Shown: positions 11,689-23,357 of the stretch, piece by piece
Layout of the letters: every line of letters begins with the position of its first letter
How positions within the stretch are numbered: position 1 is the first letter of the stretch
Translations under genes and position numbers: made by a program
Source: Scilla litardierei
Lineage: Eukaryota > Streptophyta > Magnoliopsida > Asparagales > Asparagaceae
NCBI GenBank assembly: GCA_030789695.1
Contig: CM061142.1
Span: forward strand, 159,560,714 to 159,624,713
Direction: 5' to 3'
DNA length: 64,000 nucleotides
The notes under the pieces: model-generated
Database searches by the model: none
What the model was told of the DNA's origin: nothing
The model's input: the letters and a program-made list of their open reading frames with translations, nothing else

Positions 11689-13003
11689 TCAGGTGTGTTC
11701 TTTTCATGATTCCCTTTCCTAACATTGAGGACAATGCTTATTTTAAGTTGGGGGGGAGGGTATAAACTTTAGGATTTTTTTAGTTCCCTTTTTGCATAAA
11801 AAAACAAAACAATTTTTTTTTTCTTTTGAGTCAAGATCTATGACCAATACTTATTACACCTATAAATGAACCTCATGTGATGAAAATTCTCGATATCTAT
11901 CCACCACTGTACACGTGTGCTTCATTGTCTTCCACTATTGTTGAGTATTTCAGTCTCATTTGACATGAATGTTAGTGCTTGTGGTAAATTTCAGTTGGTA
12001 TATCTCAGTGGTGGGATTGATAGATGACTTAATGAATCTAGAAGTTATGAATTAGCAAATCGTATGCTTTCAATGGAACACACCAAGGTTCATGCATTAC
12101 TAGTCACAAAATAACTGGAGCATTGCTTTCTATTTCTTATTCATTGTTATTTGCATGCTTTGTATGATTTTGGGTAGATGGAGTACACTGTCTTTTGAAA
12201 TGATTAGGATAACCCATTCCTGTGAAAGAATTGAGATGAGGAAGCTATCTTGCTGAGTTATTTATGCACAAAAAAAGAGAGAAACACAAAAGCCAAAAAA
12301 GGGAGAAAAAGAGAAAAAAAATGAAAAAAATGAATGAATAAGTGTGTCACTAAAATAAATAACTTGGTTGGCTCGAGTAGTACAGTCCGAGGGGTCTTTT
12401 TTGGCCTAATGCCCTATTATCGTCTGATTTGGGAGCCATTGACCGGAACCTCACTCATTTGATGGAGCGATCCAAGTTATACATTTGTCCGCAAATGTTG
12501 CTTTATGCGCGTTACGCGGGACTAATAAAAAGAGAAAGAAAAGAGAGAATAAGCGTGAATAATTAGTAAGGCAAGCGAATCTCCAAAGCTTAAAGAAAGC
12601 ACAAGATTTGGTGTGATTTCCAATGAATGAAGATTGACGTGTGTATGTCTAGATACCATACTATTTTTTATGCTTGCTTTGCATGACATATCTACGCTCC
12701 AAGTTAGAATTTTTGGTTGAAAGGTGTGAGCCATTGATTTTGTATATATTGTGCTATGAAGTAATGGATAGTGAAGTTAAGTTGATTTCATGACCACTTT
12801 TGAGATACTTGATCTTCATCGTTAAACCCATGAGTACCATTATTTTATGAGCATGAAATCTTAACATTAGCGTTTGGTCATCTCTTTAGTCGTTGTAGTA
12901 TGGTGGCGAGTGATTTGAGATCTGATAAGGTGATCTAGGTATATATCTGATATCGTATTTCGCTCATTTTGCTAGAGACTAGCAAATTGCTAGTTGGGGG
13001 GTG
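11689..13003 (+). other. 3' noncoding region of Athila (+) with two polypurine tracts
   Basis: No ORF of note. Just after pol is the motif CATTGAGGACAATG (11723-11736), then AAGTTGGGGGGGAGGG (to 11760). The same pair recurs in element B and LARD. The tract TAGTTGGGGGGTG (12991-13003) directly abuts the 3' LTR and should be the plus-strand primer. Between them are A-rich low-complexity stretches (12270-12350) and otherwise unremarkable AT-rich DNA. Confidence 0.75.
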
Positions 13004-14822
13004 TGATTCGGGTTGAATATTGCATATTTAACCCCCCATTTAGCCCTATTTTGTGCTTATATGATGCTTAATTAGTCTCTAATACGTTCGTATTTTGAAT
13101 ATCATCATTTATTAAAGAAATCACTTGATTTAAGCACAAAACAGAAATAAACTGAGTATTTCTGCACTTTTTATATTTTTTATGGCTAGGTCTCGATCTC
13201 ACGATTCCAACGACTATTTATTTGTATTTTTCTGAGATCTTGCTAATTACTGTGAATTTTTGAATGCAGAATACCAATTAAATAAGAAAATACCCTCGAA
13301 ATACGCCTAAAATACGATTATACGACCGTACCGTACGTACTTCGCTAACGACGGTGCCACGTGGCACAATCGCAAGGGCTTCCGCCTTCATCCGACGGTA
13401 GAGGAATCAGGGTGACGCGGAGCTTTCTGGATCGTCGATCTCCCATCCAATGGACAAAATCAGCCCAAGCGTAATGAAGCGGAGCACAAATCTGGAGGAC
13501 ACGCGGCACGATATCTGCAAATCCCGCTTCTAATCCAACGGTTGTGAGAAAAGCTGAGCGTCGATATGCCTGGGCGACGTGGCTGCATCTTTCCCATCCA
13601 TCCGAAATCCAACGGTCCTCGTTGGCCCGAAGCTGTGTAGAAGCGGAACCTACTCAATCAACGAACACGCAAAGATTAGTACACGTGCCCTCCTCCGATG
13701 CAATCACACTTGCGATGGACGGTGGTGATTTAAATCCGAGGCGAAGTCTGAATGCAGCGGGTGCGGATCCGGTAGCTTGCCACGTGGCGGCCTGGCGTTC
13801 GATCCCGCATGGATCGAACAGCCAGCATTAGCACCGACGATTTTAAGGGGTTTTGGGCATAAATTGGAGCGGTTTCTAACCCAATAAGCTCATTAAACCC
13901 GCAATGTGTGCATTTAAGTTATTTTCTAGGGTTTTTGAGGTATTCTGGCGTATTTTGGAGCTTTTGAAGGGGCTACTGCGCATATTCTTCTGAGAAAAGT
14001 TACTGATAAATTTCAGAGCCTATTTTCCCTATTTACAGAGAGTTTGGGTGCCTAACTTGGAGTTTTGGTGATAGATTCTTGAACTTATACTCCGTATTTG
14101 GTGATTTTTCCTTGTATTTCGCTATTTGAACGATGTATTCTCTTATGAAATCTGATTTTTATTGCACCATGAATAGCTAAACTATTTGTGCTATGGTTGT
14201 GATGTAATTAGGAGTATGTAGTCGATGAATTTCAAGTCTTTAGCTCTATTATCATGTCAAAATTACTCGTAATGTTGATTTCTACAACGTATTTGTTGGG
14301 TATTGCTTATGGTCGATATTATTTATATTCCCTACGGCTAGGCCCTGATAAGGCTAGCTAATTCATGTTCTCTAATCTGAACATATCGCTGCGTTTAATG
14401 TTCAATGAAATCAATGTTACTAGTAATACGTATACGGCTATTTTGACTAGTTTTTATCGAATCATCTTCCGACATCTTCACGCCTTGACCGGGTGAAGCG
14501 TTGTGTAATATTAAAAGACATGATATTTCAGCGATTATAAACTCCTAATGAAATCACAGCCGTAGCATATTTATCTCATTGATTACCAAACTTTCTAAAC
14601 ACTGTAAGACTTTTTAGGAGCCACTTCTTTGATACCAATCGTTAAACCATTTTTCACCTTCACAAAGGTGGTTGTTTTCTTATCCGTATATTTTATTTGA
14701 TTAGTTGAATTTGTGTTATCTCAGGTCGACTTGTCCCGTGGATTTGACTCTGGACTCTCCAGGTACTACTTGCACGATCTCCTACGCTTGGGAGTATTAC
14801 TCACACTATTTTGAGAGAGGCA
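13004..14822 (+). repeat. 3' LTR of Athila (+)
   Basis: 1819 bp, TGATTCGGG to GAGAGGCA, the partner of 4503-6321 with about 60 differences. It is followed at 14823 by CTGGG, the right target-site copy, and then by the resumed Tat antisense ORF. Confidence 0.9.
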
Positions 14823-15813
14823 CTGGGCCGGCCACAACATGCTGGGCTCCTGCTGTATGCTGGCCCTATGGGTGCATGCCATCTGGGCTGGGGAAGCCGG
14901 CCCCCCGAGTTGTGAAGCGGTGCTTGCGACCTTCAATTCACGGAAGGAGGAGCTCCTCACCTTGCTTCGGAGAAGTTTGTCATGCCGTGCTACCCGATGG
15001 GCATCCACGAGTCAGTCTTCGACGAGGCCGGGGTAGCAGCCTGCCTGGCAGAGAACATTACTCTACCGAGGGACCGAGAGTCATTGGTCAATGTGGATGC
15101 TGAAGGCCTCTGTGGCACGGCCATCTGGCATGGCATGCAGGTTCGTCGCCCCCTCTATTCGCCTCGTCAATTTTCCTCTTTGTTATTTGTGCTCACGCTT
15201 TTGGTTTCATCTGTAGGCGATGGCCGCACCGGTGTCCCTCTAGCCACACACGTCAGCGACAGTCAAGGCTGAGTTTGCCCTGGCGAGGAAGGTGACCGAG
15301 CTAAAGGCGGTTGAGGCAAAGCTGAAGGATGTCGCCGAGAAGCTGACGAAGGTCCGGGGGTATTATAAGACCCAGAAGGACGAAACCGCCAAGCTAGAGA
15401 AGGTCGCCGAGGAGCTGGAGGGGAGGGTCCACGACGAGAAGGCCCGGAGGGTCGCTACGGAGAAGCTCCTGGCCACGGAGAGGGAGGCAGCCGTAGCGGC
15501 CGCGGCAAAGATCACTGAGCTAGAGCTGCAGATCATCGATCGGGCGAAGGTCGACCTGAACAAGGTCAGGGCTCTGGCTGTCCACCAGTACCAGACCGAT
15601 GAGCTCGTCCCCGTCCTGACGGCCATGAGAGCCGAGGGCTTTGATGACGGTCTGGAGGCCATCCTCGAGAGGGCCAAGGTGAGGTTGGGGAAGCTCTACC
15701 CCAACCTTGATATCGAATTTGCCTGCTTGTTGGTGGCCTCTGATGACGAAGCAGAGGCTTCCCTTGCTGCCGATGTCGAGGTGGTGGAGACTCTGGCTGG
15801 CGGTAATCAGTGA
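14823..15813 (+). pseudogene. Antisense ORF of the Tat element, second part
   Basis: Continuation of 3294-4450 after the Athila insertion. 14830-15138 encodes a Leu/Ala-rich stretch and then a segment ending GTAIWHGMQ. A probable intron follows (GT at 15139, pyrimidine-rich 3' end, AG at 15216), and the last exon runs to the stop at 15811. The last exon (open from 15292) is a strong coiled coil rich in Lys/Glu/Ala (residues 1-90 of that ORF), then a conserved-looking C-terminus with a YPNLDIEFA segment and an acidic tail. An in-frame TAG at about 15240 breaks it. The reverse-strand ORFs overlapping it are shadows. Confidence 0.6.
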
Positions 15814-16121
15814 GGTAACCAGGCAGACTCCCACGTCCCGGCAGGTGGAGGCCCAGAGGGTGGTGACAAAGTTGAGGCACCTTAGGCAGGGGGCGTCAAA
15901 TGTATGGTTGGCCCTGAGGCCGAGCTTGGAGTCTTTTTTATAACATGTAGTGTTAATATTTAAATGAAATGAAATTTAAATTTTTGACTTACCGTCGTTG
16001 TTGTTTGTTTGCATTGCTTGTTATGCATTGTGTCTGTGTGTGTATGTCCCCAACATTCAGTATGGACGAGCTTAAGGTCGAGGAGAAGTGGAATGTTGTA
16101 GAGTCGCATTTCTGCTCCGGT
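15814..16121. other. AT-rich spacer of the Tat element
   Basis: Downstream of the antisense ORF. Contains a short A/T-rich stretch (15940-15990) that could serve as a polyadenylation region for an antisense transcript. No gene seen. Confidence 0.4.
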
Positions 16122-17215
16122 TTAGGTGGCAAGCTGCCCCGGAGATCGTAGAGAGTGGGGGTGCAGATGGGCCAAAGCCAACCCCGTAGCCTCTGTTGTC
16201 GGTCGGGTACAGATGGGCCGAAGCCAACACCACATCTTCGCTCTGGTTTGGGTGGTGAGCTGCCCCGAAGGTCGTAGAGAGGGGGGTACAGATGGGCCGA
16301 AACCAATGCCGCAGCCTCTGTTGTCGGGCGGGTACAGATGGGCCGAAGCCAACACCGTGTCTTCTCTCCAGTTTGGGTGGCAAGCTGCCCCAGAGGTCGT
16401 AGAGAGGGAGGGGGGGGTGCAGATGGGCCGAAGCCAACTCCGCAGCCTTTGTTGTCGGGGAGGTACAGATGTGCCGAAGCCAACACCGCATCTTCGCTTT
16501 GGTTTGGATGGTGAGCTGCCCCAGAGGTCATAGAGAGGGGGGGTGCAGATGAGCCGAAGCCAACACTATAGCCTCTATTGTCAGGCGGGTACAGATGGGC
16601 CGAAGCCAACACCATATCTTTGCTCCGGTTTGGGTGGCGAGCTGCCCTGGAGCTTGTAGAGAGGGGGTGTAGATGGGCCGAAGCCAACCCCGCAGCCTAT
16701 GTTGTCGGGCGGGTACAGATGGGCCGAAGCCAACACCGCATCTTCGCTCTGGTTTGGGTGGTGAGCTGCCCCGGAGGTCGTAGAGGGGGGGGGGGGGGGG
16801 GGGCAGATGGGCCGAAGCAAACCCTGCAGCCTCTGTTGTCGGGCGGGTACAGTTGGGCCGAAGCCAACACTGCATCTTCGCTCCGGTTTGGGTGGCGAGC
16901 TGCCCCGGAGGTCGTAGAGGGGGGGGGGGGGGGCAGATGGGCCGAAGCCAACCCTGCAGTCTCTGTTGTCGGGCGGGTACAGATGGGCCGAAGCCAACAC
17001 TGCATCTTCGCTCCGGTTTGGGTGGCGAGCTGCCCCGGAGGTCGTAGAGAGGGGGGTGCAGATGGGTCGAAGCCAACCCCACAGCCTGTGTTGTCGGGCG
17101 GGTACAGATGGGCCGAAGCCAACACCCCATCTTCGTTTTGATTTGAGTGGTGAGCTACCCCGAAGGTCATGGAGAGGGGGGTGTAGATGGGCCAAGCCAA
17201 ACCCGCAGCCTCTGT
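16122..17215. repeat. Minisatellite, about 8 copies of a 125-bp unit, in the Tat 3' region
   Basis: Tandem units containing GTACAGATGGGCCGAAGCCA and GTGAGCTGCCCCGGAGGTCG recur with starts near 16195, 16329, 16455, 16582, 16706, 16840, 16971 and 17096. The period is 124-134 bp, and the variation comes largely from a G-run after GTAGAG. Each unit contains two related half-units (GTACAGATGGGCC and GTGCAGATGGGCC). The G-runs reach about 18 and 15 bases near 16787 and 16919. Tandem repeats in the region between pol and the 3' LTR are established for Tat elements, where they can seed satellites. Confidence 0.9.
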
Positions 17216-17502
17216 TGTCGTTTTGTGAAGTTTTGGGCTCCCGAATGTATAGACGACCTTCACTATGGCGCTCTTAATTTTTAGAGGAGGGCTAAAATTT
17301 AGATTTAGATGACTCATTGAGTGTACAATCACAGAAATTTATTAAAAATATTCATTGAATGTTCAAGGAAGTGCATTTATTAAAATTATTTGAGCAAATG
17401 CTCGGTATTCCATGGGTGGGCTAGCTCCTCGCCCTCCATGGTCGCCAAAATGTAGGTCGCCAAAATGGGTGGGCTATCTTCCCATTTTGCGGAGAGCTTT
17501 CC
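17216..17502. other. Spacer between minisatellite and integrase of the Tat element
   Basis: Mostly AT-rich, with a short repeated TGGTCGCCAAAATG-like segment near 17439 and 17456. No ORF or regulatory element that I can support. Confidence 0.4.
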
Positions 17503-18620
17503 TCAGCGGCCGATCTCGGGTTTGAATGTTGCATCTCTGAGGATGAGGCCACTGACTCTGAAGCTCTGTTTCCTGACGCGGAAATTGTAGTACCTCTCCA
17601 TCCTTTGGCTGTGCTTGATTAGATTTGTTAGTGCACGATCCCTTATCTCATCGACGAGCTTGATATTGATGTCGAGGCCTTCTTCATTTGCTTCTTCATT
17701 GAAGTACTGGAGCCGGAGGGACTCCTCGCCGACCTCCACTAGGACGACGGCCTCTGCCCCATAAGCTAGCATGAAGGGGTTCTCGCCGGTTGAAGCTTTG
17801 TATGTGGTGTGGTAGGACCAAAGGATGAAGGGTAGCTCGTCAGGCCACGATCCAGGAGAGCTACCGACCTTCTTCTTTAAAGGCTCTAGGACGCACTTGT
17901 TCGGTGTTTCGGCCATGCCATTGCACTGTAGATGCACCATGGAGGAGAAGTGTAGGTCGATGCCCCAGTCCGAGCAGAAGCTTCTGAAGTCCACGGAGTC
18001 GAACTTCTTTTCGTTGTCCGTCACTATAGAGCGAGGTACCTCGAAGCGGCCTATAATTGACTTCCAGACGAAGTTCTTCATGTCCACCCAGGTGATGCAT
18101 ACCAGTGGCTCTGACTCGATCCATTTATTGAAGTAGTCGACAGTGACGACGAGAAACTTTCTTCCTCCTACTGCCATGGGGAACGGGCCGAGGATGTCGA
18201 GGCCCCACTTGGCAAACGGGACCGGGCTAAGGATTCGGATCATATCGACGGGCGGGGCTGTCGTATGTTTGAAGAATCTTGGCACTCCCTGCATCGCTTG
18301 ACTTAGTTGGTTGCATCCTTCACCATAGTTGACTAGTAATAGCCTTGCCGAATTGCATTGTGTGCCAGGGTGCGGCCTCCGTAATGATCCCTGTAGAGCC
18401 CTTCATGGATTCACGGATGACCTCCTCCGCCCTCCTTGGCCCGCTGCACTTTAGATAGGGCAAGACGGTGTACCTTGCGTGGCACTTTCGGTAAAGCACG
18501 TCGTCAAAGATCACGAACGTTAGGACCCGCCTCTCGATCTTTTGTGCCTCTAGGCTGTCCTCCGGTAGGGCTCTGGTCTCCAGGTAGGCGACGATTGAGC
18601 TCATCCATGATTGCTCTAGG
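17503..18620 (-). pseudogene. pol: Integrase of the Tat element
   Basis: Inserts cDNA into chromosomal DNA. The N-terminal zinc-binding His-His-Cys-Cys region is readable at about 18420-18265 in one frame, with the Cys pair as RCRECQ. It is broken by stops near 18340 and 18310 and by a frameshift just after the Cys pair. The core (18294-17750) keeps the first and second catalytic Asp (GLDILGPFP and SIVTDNEKKF) and the Glu (QCNGMAETPNK). A C-terminal domain follows to the stop at 17503. The frame split means no single product. Sequence between 18620 and 18761 links it to RNase H. Confidence 0.85.
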
Positions 18621-18760
18621 TCGATGCATAGTAGCTCACCCTCCTCCAGGCTTGGTGTCAGTAGGTTCTCAATGTAGATATCTTTCCCAATCTCGGTCGG
18701 AGAAGAGAACGCCAGCTTTGAGAGGGCATCGGCACGGAGGTTGTTCGACCTTGGGAGATG

Positions 18761-19687
18761 CTAGACCACAGCCTTCCTGAATTTGAGTAGCTCGTCACGG
18801 GCGCACTTCAAGTACAACTTCATCAGATCCTCCCTTGCTTTGAAGCTGCCTTCAATTTGCTGGACGGCGAGCCTTGAGTCGTTGATCAATAGCACATTCG
18901 TCACCCCAAGCACCATGCAGAGCTTCAGCCCATTGATGGTGGCCTCGTACTTTGCCACGTTATTGGTCGTCGAGAAACCGAAGCATAGTGCATACTCCAG
19001 TACGCTTCCTTCCAGGATCTCTATCACAATACCGGCTCTGATTCCCGACCCCGTGGCCGACCCATCGATGTGGAGGATCCACAGCTCACCTTCAGTCTGT
19101 GTGGAAGTGGAGGGAGGATTCTCGTCGACGGGCTGCTGTTTTTGTGTGTCCGACTGGTCGTCAGGCGTTGCTTCGCCAATCTCTTTGATGGTGCACTCCG
19201 CTACGAATTCTGCCAATGCTTGACCCTTAATCGCCGCCCTGGGCTTGTAGATGATGTCGAACTCGCTGAGCTCCATGCTCCAATTCAGCATTCGGCCTGA
19301 TCTCTCTATCCTCCTCAGGTTCTTTTCGAGTGGCGAGTTGGTGTAGACAATGATTGAGTGTGCCTGAAAGTAGGGATAGAGCTTCCTTGCTGTCAGGGTC
19401 AGGCAATATGCGAACTTCTCGATAGGGCTATAGTGGGTCTCTGCCTCCCAGAGCACTCGACTTGCATAGTTGATCGGCCTTTGGATGCCCCTGTCCTCTT
19501 TGACTAGGACCAAACTCACTACTTCTTCAGTGGTGTCGAGGTAGAGGCTACACCGCTCTCCTTCCTCCGGCTTTGCGAGCAGCGGCGAGCTTTGAAGATA
19601 GGCTTTCAGTTCGCCAAAGGCTTGGGTGCATGAGTCATCCCACTCAAACTCCTTCCTTATTCCCTTCCTCTCGCTCAAGGCTTTCAC
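18761..19687 (-). pseudogene. pol: Dual RNase H region of the Tat element
   Basis: A 308-aa open segment with two RNase H domains. The first (residues about 15-150) is the usual RT-linked domain (LYLDTTEEVVSLVLVKED, EKFAYCLTLTARKL and a TNSPL segment). After a Pro/Gln/Thr-rich linker (about 165-205), a second, archaeal-type RNase H starts at WILHIDGSATGSG and carries AKYEATINGLKL and LINDSRLAVQQI. This two-domain layout is diagnostic for the Tat lineage. The frame is open but belongs to a pol broken on both sides, and the normal active-site Asp in the first domain's TDxxPL-like segment reads Asn. Confidence 0.85.
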
Positions 19688-19689
19688 AG

Positions 19690-20655
19690 AATTTTGAAGA
19701 ACGGGAGGGACCTTTCGAAGGAATTCGACAAGAACCTCCCCAGTGCGGCGATCCGACCATTCAGCTTCTACAGGTCTCTGATCGTCTTTGGGTCGCTCAT
19801 GTTGGTGAGGGTGGATATCTTGTCAGGATTGGCCTCGATTCCTTTCTTCGTGATTATGAAGCAGAGGAACTTCCCAGACCGAACGCCGAATATTGACTTT
19901 GCCGAGTTGAGCCGCAGATTGTAGCGTCGCACTTTCTGGAAAGTCAAGGTGATCCTCGGCCCTCTTTGTTTTGACCAACATATTGTCGATGTAGACCTCC
20001 TGATTCCTGCCGACTCGGGTGTGAAAAATCTTGTTCACCATCCGTTGGTAGGTCGCCCCGACGTTCTTCAGTCTGAACGGTATTTTTGTGTAGCAGAACG
20101 TCCCCTGGTCGGTGATGAATAACGTCTTTTCCTCATTGTGGGGCACCATTTGGATTTGATTGTAGCGAGAGAAGGCGTCCATGAAAGTCATCAGCTCATA
20201 CCTGGAGGCGTTGTCCACCAGATGGTCTATCCTTAGCAGCCGGAAGCTATATTTCAGACAAGCTTTCTTGAGGTCAGTGAAATCCACACACATTCGCCAT
20301 TTACCGCTGGGCTTCTTCACCATCACCACATTGGCGAGCCAATCGGGATAGCTCACTTCTCTGATGAACTTGGCCTCAAGGAGCCGCTCACCTCTTCGCC
20401 TGTAGCCCGCGTTTTCTCCCCACCAGCACTCCGCTTCTTCTGCCGGACTGGACGAACTTCCAGGTCGACGTGAAGTTCATGGGCGATCACCGCTGGGTCG
20501 ACTCCGGGCATGTCCGAGGGCGACCAAGCGAAAATATCCGCATTCGCCCTAAGGAGGTTGACTAGCCCTTCCTTCAACTCTGCGGGCAGCTTCGTGCCAA
20601 TGGACACGGTCTTGTCTGCTTCCGCTGCCACTGGTATCTCCTCTATGTCCTCCAC
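19690..20655 (-). pseudogene. pol: Reverse transcriptase of the Tat element
   Basis: 20655-20353 encodes the N-terminal part (segments FAWSPSDMPGVDP and ELHVDLEVRPVRQKK) and is then shifted in frame. 20356-19823 continues with WRMCVDFTDLKKAC, FMDAFSRYNQIQM and the catalytic box, which reads YIDNMLVKT. The second of the two catalytic Asp residues is Asn, so the enzyme would be inactive even without the frameshift near 20380. A further frame break near 19900 separates it from RNase H. Confidence 0.85.
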
Positions 20656-20799
20656 CGGAGCTGGTTGTTAATGAGCGAAGTCCTTTCGACCGTCAAAGAG
20701 GTCGATCGACAGGGCTTCCTCGGACTTCTTGTGCTTCGTGGAGCCGACATAGCAGCTTTGGGAGAGCTTCTGGGATCCCCGCACCTGTCCAACCTCATG

Positions 20800-21160
20800 C
20801 AGAGTCTAGAATTACACCATTTAATGCAGTAACGAGGGGAGAGCTTCAACGGTGGTCATGTAAGGCCGCCCTATGTTGCCGTTGTATGCTGAGGCGACGT
20901 CAACATCGATGAACTGCGTCATTCAGGTGACGATCTTCGGCCTCTCCCCCAGGGTGATGGGCAGGGTGATCACTCCGATAATGGGCACTGAGTGTCTGGT
21001 GAAGCCGACAATCGGGCCCAAACAAGGCATCAACTCGGCCTGGTCCAGCCCCTTCTTCTGAATCGTGGACAGGAACAGGATGTCGCACGAGCTGCCTGTG
21101 TCGACCAGGAGTCTGCTCATGATCGCTGGCCCTATGAGGGCTTCGATGACGATGGCGTCT
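20800..21160 (-). pseudogene. pol: Aspartic protease of the Tat element
   Basis: Reads LLVDTGSSCDILF (about 21112-21075), the Asp-Thr-Gly catalytic motif of retropepsins, followed by the flap and C-terminal segments (VGFTRHSVPIIGVITLPITLG). Coding similarity continues past 20923 to a RPYMTTVEALPS segment near 20850, then meets stops at about 20825. Normally it cleaves the Gag-Pol polyprotein. It lies between gag (right) and RT (left) on the minus strand. Confidence 0.8.
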
Positions 21161-22926
21161 TCATGCAGCAGCTCGACCCCCCTCCAGGTCGTTATCAGAG
21201 AAAGAGTGGGGGACGAGCTACTCTCTGTTGCTTCGCCCCTGTACCGGTGCCCATCGTCATGACTTGTCGAGCATATGCCTTCCTCACTGATGCTGATGTG
21301 TCGCCCTGGGATGGCCCGCCGTAGATTACATCCACACGCACAATCGACTCGGGCCTATGGTGGGCCACTTGCTCGGTGTCGTGGGTCAGTTGATCAAGCC
21401 CTGCGGTCGCCCTTCTCCCACAGTCTGGTCTCTTCGGGTCGACGAATCTCCAGAGATGACCACCCTGGATCAGTCGCTCAATGTCTCTCTTCAGGGCGAA
21501 GCAGTCTCGGTGTCATGGCCGTTGTCGCGGTGGTACCGACAATACTTTTGCATATTTCTCCTGCCTGGCTTCATCCTCATCTCCGGGGGCGGGTCTTTGA
21601 GAAGCTCGTCCGTCAAGGCCGCCGCCATTACTTCGACCAGGGGGCATTAAGTCTTGTGTAGTGCACCGCCTCCTGCGCTCTTTCTGGCCCACCTCTCAGA
21701 GCGGGGTTCCTGGGCGCGAAGAGCCCCCTCAGAGGTCCGGGGTGATCTTGCGCTCGAAGGCCACCCCGGTCGCACCCTCAGGGGTGGTCTTGGTCATGCC
21801 CTCTGGGGCGGTCCAGGTCACGCCCTCGGGGGCATTCATCCTGTTTCGGCCTCACTGGGCCTAGCTTCAACATGGGTAGCTTTAACTGGTGAGGCCGCCT
21901 TCACCGTCCACAAGGCTTCCTTGCTCACCATGAACTTCTCCGCCAGGGTGAAGAGGGCGTGGAGGTCGGTGGACGGATTGCGGAGCAACAACTTGTGTAG
22001 ACTCCTGTTTGCCAGCCCCTTCTTGAAGGCCGCCATGACGAGCTTGTCTCTGCAGCTCGTCACGTTGAGTCTTTCTTTGTTGAAGCGCTGCAAGAAGTTT
22101 CAGATTTTCTTCCCCTCCTTCTGGACCACCGTGAACATATAGTTCGACGCCTTCTTCTTTCTCCGCCCTGCCAGGAATTGGTGATGAAACTTTCGGGAGA
22201 CATTGTCGAACGAATCAATAGAGCTGTCGGGCTAGCCGTTGTACCACTCCATCGCCACTTTCTTCAAGGTCGTCCAGAAGGCTCGGCCAAGGAGAGCGTC
22301 ACCTACCTCATTGATCTCCATCACTCCCTGGTATCGCTGCACATGCTCCAGGGGATCGCCCGAACCGTCATACAGTTCAATCTAAGGTAGCTTGAACCAA
22401 TGCGGCACCGGGGTTGAGATCACCCTTCGGGTCAGCGGATTGGCTTCTTCGGGGTAAGGGGGCATTGGCAACCATCGGAAAATGTTCCTGTTGCCACGAT
22501 GCTCTTACCGCTGGTTGGAATCACCGGATGAGCCTCCTCGTGCATAGAGGCATTCCTCCCTCTCTCCGGGGGGGGGGGGGGGGGGTCGGGCCGCGGTCGT
22601 GGCTCCTTCATCACTTGTCATCATGACTAGGAGAGCGATGATACGGTCCGGGGAGCTCCTGCTATGGTGGGCATGCCCTTCTCGTCTCGAGCTTGGCAAT
22701 CTCCCACGGCGATAACTCTCCGTAGGATGGTCCATCATGAGGTTCCCCCGCACTATCAAGGTCGACGCCAGGGGGACTCCTCGGCTCCCCTTGCAGTCTC
22801 TCCCTCTCAGCATCGAGGAATTGATAGTGTCGAATGGACGCTTCTTCATCCAGTCGCCTCTGATGAGAGGCCTCCACCTCCTTATCGAACTCCCTCTTCA
22901 GAACGACCACTTCTGCCTCTTTGAAT
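21161..22926 (-). pseudogene. gag: Gag of the Tat element, main part
   Basis: Begins at the SIRE insertion with an acidic coiled stretch (KREFDKEVEASHQRR, about 22905-22860). The capsid core follows at about 22390-21840 (segments RAFWTTLKKVAMEWY, FNKERLNVTSC and LHALFTLAEKFM). The C-terminal part to 21161 includes CFALKRDIERLIQ near 21500. In-frame stops occur near 22220, 22098 and 21530. A G-run at 22567-22584 interrupts a Pro-rich stretch. The upstream part is at 55998-56272; joining the two after removing one target copy keeps the frame. Confidence 0.75.
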
Positions 22927-23357
22927 TGTAGGGTCCCTAGCTATGAGGAAAACACTAGAAGGGGGGTTGAATAGTTTTTATACAATTTAAAAAGATAGTT
23001 ACACCAAATTAAATTCCTAACCAACAATAAAGTGCGGAATGAAAATTAACCCTAAGAATGAAACAATGCAAACGCAGATATGTTTCAAGGGTTCGGATTA
23101 CCCAAGTCAAATCCCGACTTGTTCTCGGTAATCCTACGTCCCTTCCACCGAATACCACCGGATACCACTGGATACTCAAGTTAGAACCCTAACTTGAGGT
23201 TTCCTTAAAAACCCACTTGTAGCGACCCTACAATTGAAATCCAAGAGTACACTCAATTATCCTTGACTCCCACAACTTGGGAGCAAGCTAACCACTCCCA
23301 CAACCCGAGAGTAAATCAAATAACTAAAGTTACGAAATATGAAATAAACAACACTTA

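Larger units (their letters stand above)
4503..14822 (+). mobile_element. Near-complete Athila-lineage Ty3/gypsy retrotransposon
   Basis: A 10.3-kb plus-strand element with two LTRs of equal length (1819 bp), PBS, gag, pol in PR-RT-RNaseH-INT order, a 1.3-kb 3' noncoding region and a polypurine tract. Five-base flanks are TTGGG (4498-4502) and CTGGG (14823-14827), a target duplication with one mismatch. The LTRs differ at roughly 60 sites by eye (about 3 percent). There is no env-like ORF between INT and the 3' LTR, although many Athila relatives have one. It interrupts the Tat antisense ORF. Confidence 0.92.

Noticed and set aside
11689..13003. env-like ORF in Athila
   Set aside because: Looked for in all frames; only short frames exist between integrase and the 3' LTR.
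15363..15880. Three minus-strand ORFs of about 100 codons
   Set aside because: Shadows of the coiled-coil exon of the antisense ORF; composition reflects the opposite strand.
16528..17332. Several 180-210 codon ORFs on both strands
   Set aside because: They are produced by the tandem repeat, whose period is close to a multiple of three; all are Pro/Gly/Ser repeats without domain features.
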